Positions 6,835 through 8,661 of a stretch of DNA of 8,661 nucleotides are shown piece by piece. Source of the stretch: Solirubrobacteraceae bacterium (GTDB taxonomy: Bacteria > Actinomycetota > Thermoleophilia > Solirubrobacterales > Solirubrobacteraceae); NCBI GenBank assembly GCA_030149625.1, contig JASLHP010000137.1, forward strand, positions 1 to 8,661, in the 5' to 3' direction. The notes below the pieces were generated by a model. That model did no database searches. It had not been told where the DNA came from and worked only from the letters and a program-made list of their open reading frames with translations. Numbering within the stretch: the first letter of the stretch is position 1; the number at the start of each line of letters is the position of its first letter. A program made the position numbers and the translations under genes.

Positions 6835-8661
6835 TGGCGCACAGGCCGGGCCGCTCACGCACGCGCGCCGTGCTGCTTGGGCTGGGCTCGCTCGCGCTGC
6901 TCGCGGGCGTCGCCGCGCTCGTGGCGGAGGCAGCGCTCCCGCCCGCGCACACCGCGTCCGTCCCACCGTCGCTCTCGCCGAGTTGTGTGCCCGCGCGGCT
7001 GAACGTCTCCGCGGCGCTGGCGGGCGAACGCGTGACGGTCTCGCCGGAGCCCGACTCGATGGACGCCTCGGCGACCACCCAGATCAGCTTCCTCGGCGTA
7101 CCGGCGAGCGAGCTGGCGGACGTCGTCGTCGTCGGCTCGCGCACGGGTGCGCACCCGGGCCGACTGGCCGCCTACTCGCAGGGCGACGGCGCGAGCTTCC
7201 TGCCCTCGCGCCCGTTCGACGACGGCGAGCTCGTGAGCGTTCACGCCGAGCTGCGCGAAGGTGCGAAGACGACTGCGTTCGCGTGGCGCTTCACGGTGGC
7301 GGTGCGCGATAACCCGGGGTCGACGAGCGCCGCGGTCGGCACGGGCAAGGGCAACAGCACGCCGCCGCCACCGCCGAAGGAATACCAGAGCTTTCACTCG
7401 CGCCCGGAACTGCGCCCGCCGGATGTGACGGTGTCCGCCGAAGACAGAACGGCCACCGGCGACCTGTTCCTGGCGCCGTACTCGGGGGTCGGGCAGTACG
7501 GCCCGATGATCCTGGGCGAACACGGCGAATTGATCTGGTTCAAGTCGCTGTCTCCGGCGGGAACCCGCGCGGCTGACTTCCGCGTGCAGCGCTACGAAGG
7601 CAAACCCGTGCTGACGTGGTGGCAGGACCCGCTGATCGCCGGCGGCAGTCGCACGGCTGGCGAGGTGATCGCCAACAGCGCCTACCAGGACATCGCCGTG
7701 ATCCGCGCCGGCAACGGCTACCAGCCCGACCTGCACGAATTCGCGATCACGCCGCAGGGGACCGGGCTGATCACGGTCTACGACGCGATCGACTGCAACC
7801 TCGCGAGCGTGGGCGGCCCGCGCGACGGGGCGGTCGCGGACACGCTGGTACAGGAGATCGACTTGAAGACCGGCCTCGTGATGTACGAGTGGCACAGCCT
7901 CGACCACGTGCCCCTGCAGAGCTCCTACAACTCGGCGGCGCCGACGAGCCGCTCAGAACCGTTCGATTACTTCCACATCAACTCGATCGATCCGGGTGAG
8001 GAAGGGGGACCTGGTCGAGACGGCGACCTGCTGATCGATTCGCGCAACACGTGGGCCGCCTACGACGTCGACGCGAAGACCGGGCAGGTGCGCTGGACGC
8101 TCGGCGGCAAGCATTCGAGCTTCAAGGAGGGGGCCGGCGCGGCAACGGCGTTCCAGCACGACGCGCGCTGGCAGCCGGACGGCGCGGTCACGTTCTTCGA
8201 CAACGGCGCGACTCCGAAGGTGCACCCGCAGTCGCGCGCGATCGAAGTGACGCTCGACGAAGCGAGCATGACGGCGACGCTGACGCGCAGCTACGAGCAC
8301 GAGAACCCGCTCGTGGCGGGTAGCCAGGGAAACGTGCAGGCGCTGGCGGGCGGCGACTGGATGGTGGGCTGGGGGCAGGCGGGCTATCTGTCGGAGGTAG
8401 ACGACGCCGGGCAGGTGCTGTTCAACGCCCACCTGCCGCCCGATTGGGAGTCCTACCGCACGTATGCGCTGTCGTGGAGCGGGCGGCCGGCGAGCCCGCC
8501 GGCGGTCGCGGCGGTCCCGGCACCGGGCGCGCACGGCGGCGCGACCGTTTACGCAAGTTGGAACGGCGCGAGCGCAGTCGCTTCATGGAACGTGCTCACG
8601 GGTGCCTCCTCGACGAGCCTGAAACCGGCGGCGAGCGCCGCCAAGAGCGGCTTTGAGACAG
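6834..8661 (+). CDS. ASST-family arylsulfotransferase-like secreted or membrane-anchored protein (3' partial)
   Basis: The frame is open from GTG 6834 to the window end (609 codons, no stop). The GTG shares its first base with the preceding TAG, and AAGGA (6826-6830) lies just upstream, so coupled translation is likely; another GTG at 6870 would cut off the basic N-terminus. A basic start (RPGRSRTR) precedes a hydrophobic stretch (about 12-34) that could be a signal peptide ending near AEA or an uncleaved anchor. A beta-rich domain follows (about 65-150), then a Gly/Ser/Pro linker ending in five prolines (about 176-180), the ASST propeller (about 185-555) and the start of the SWNGASAVASW domain. 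Conserved candidate catalytic residues are His301 (PDLHEF), His381 (YFHINSI), Arg404 (SRNTWAAY) and His442 (FQHDA). Cys51 and Cys321 are its only cysteines. By comparison with the neighbours about 30-40 residues are missing at the end. Confidence 0.92.
   Translation, partial: MAHRPGRSRTRAVLLGLGSLALLAGVAALVAEAALPPAHTASVPPSLSPSCVPARLNVSAALAGERVTVSPEPDSMDASATTQISFLGVPASELADVVVVGSRTGAHPGRLAAYSQGDGASFLPSRPFDDGELVSVHAELREGAKTTAFAWRFTVAVRDNPGSTSAAVGTGKGNSTPPPPPKEYQSFHSRPELRPPDVTVSAEDRTATGDLFLAPYSGVGQYGPMILGEHGELIWFKSLSPAGTRAADFRVQRYEGKPVLTWWQDPLIAGGSRTAGEVIANSAYQDIAVIRAGNGYQPDLHEFAITPQGTGLITVYDAIDCNLASVGGPRDGAVADTLVQEIDLKTGLVMYEWHSLDHVPLQSSYNSAAPTSRSEPFDYFHINSIDPGEEGGPGRDGDLLIDSRNTWAAYDVDAKTGQVRWTLGGKHSSFKEGAGAATAFQHDARWQPDGAVTFFDNGATPKVHPQSRAIEVTLDEASMTATLTRSYEHENPLVAGSQGNVQALAGGDWMVGWGQAGYLSEVDDAGQVLFNAHLPPDWESYRTYALSWSGRPASPPAVAAVPAPGAHGGATVYASWNGASAVASWNVLTGASSTSLKPAASAAKSGFET
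8473..8506 (+). repeat. 34-bp exact direct repeat, copy 2
   Basis: This is the second copy of the 34-bp tract, in the same protein position (WSGRPASPPAV) of the fourth ASST gene. The corresponding segment of the third gene reads WSGQAPGAPSV and that of the fusion gene is different again, so the exact match is limited to the outermost two paralogs. Confidence 0.85.

Noticed and set aside
5896..7907. Two overlapping long - strand frames opposite the third and fourth ASST genes
   Set aside because: Both yield Arg/His/Ala/Val-rich products without signal, domain or ribosome site, and the + strand genes beneath them are well supported.

Overview
The window is a high-GC, gene-dense actinobacterial segment. 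Its codon use and proteins look most like the class Thermoleophilia (Solirubrobacter/Conexibacter-type bacteria), where large families of secreted arylsulfotransferase-like (ASST) proteins are common. That placement is inferred from protein style, not from a marker gene. No RNA gene, transposase, CRISPR array or phage gene is visible.

Layout: (1) bases 1-1767 hold the 3' part of a secreted ASST-family protein on the + strand, cut off by the window start. (2) Bases 1774-1953, on the - strand, hold a tiny lipoprotein gene convergent with the first gene. (3) A short divergent gap (1954-2032) separates it from a three-gene + strand run. (4) Bases 2033-5005 encode a 990-residue protein in which a complete 14-helix DHA2-type MFS exporter is fused in frame to a 15th helix and then a complete ASST propeller domain. 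(5) Bases 5002-6834 encode an ASST-family lipoprotein whose start overlaps the previous stop by 4 nt (ATGA). (6) From 6834 to the window end lies a fourth ASST-family protein, starting at a GTG that overlaps the previous TAG by 1 nt and still open at base 8661.

The window is therefore an array of four divergent ASST paralogs, three of them in a tightly overlapping, probably translationally coupled operon. All four keep the same conserved His/His/Arg/His set expected for PAPS-independent aryl sulfotransfer outside the cytoplasm. They differ in how they are placed: fused to an exporter, lipid-anchored, and carried by an N-terminal signal or anchor helix; the first gene's anchor lies outside the window. 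My reading, which is inference, is an export-linked modification system: the MFS half moves an aromatic or other hydrophobic compound across the membrane, and the tethered ASST domain with its paralogs moves sulfate between phenolic compounds on the outer face. The substrate cannot be read from the sequence. No sulfate activation (PAPS) gene, sulfatase, Dsb-type partner or biosynthetic gene is present here to narrow it.
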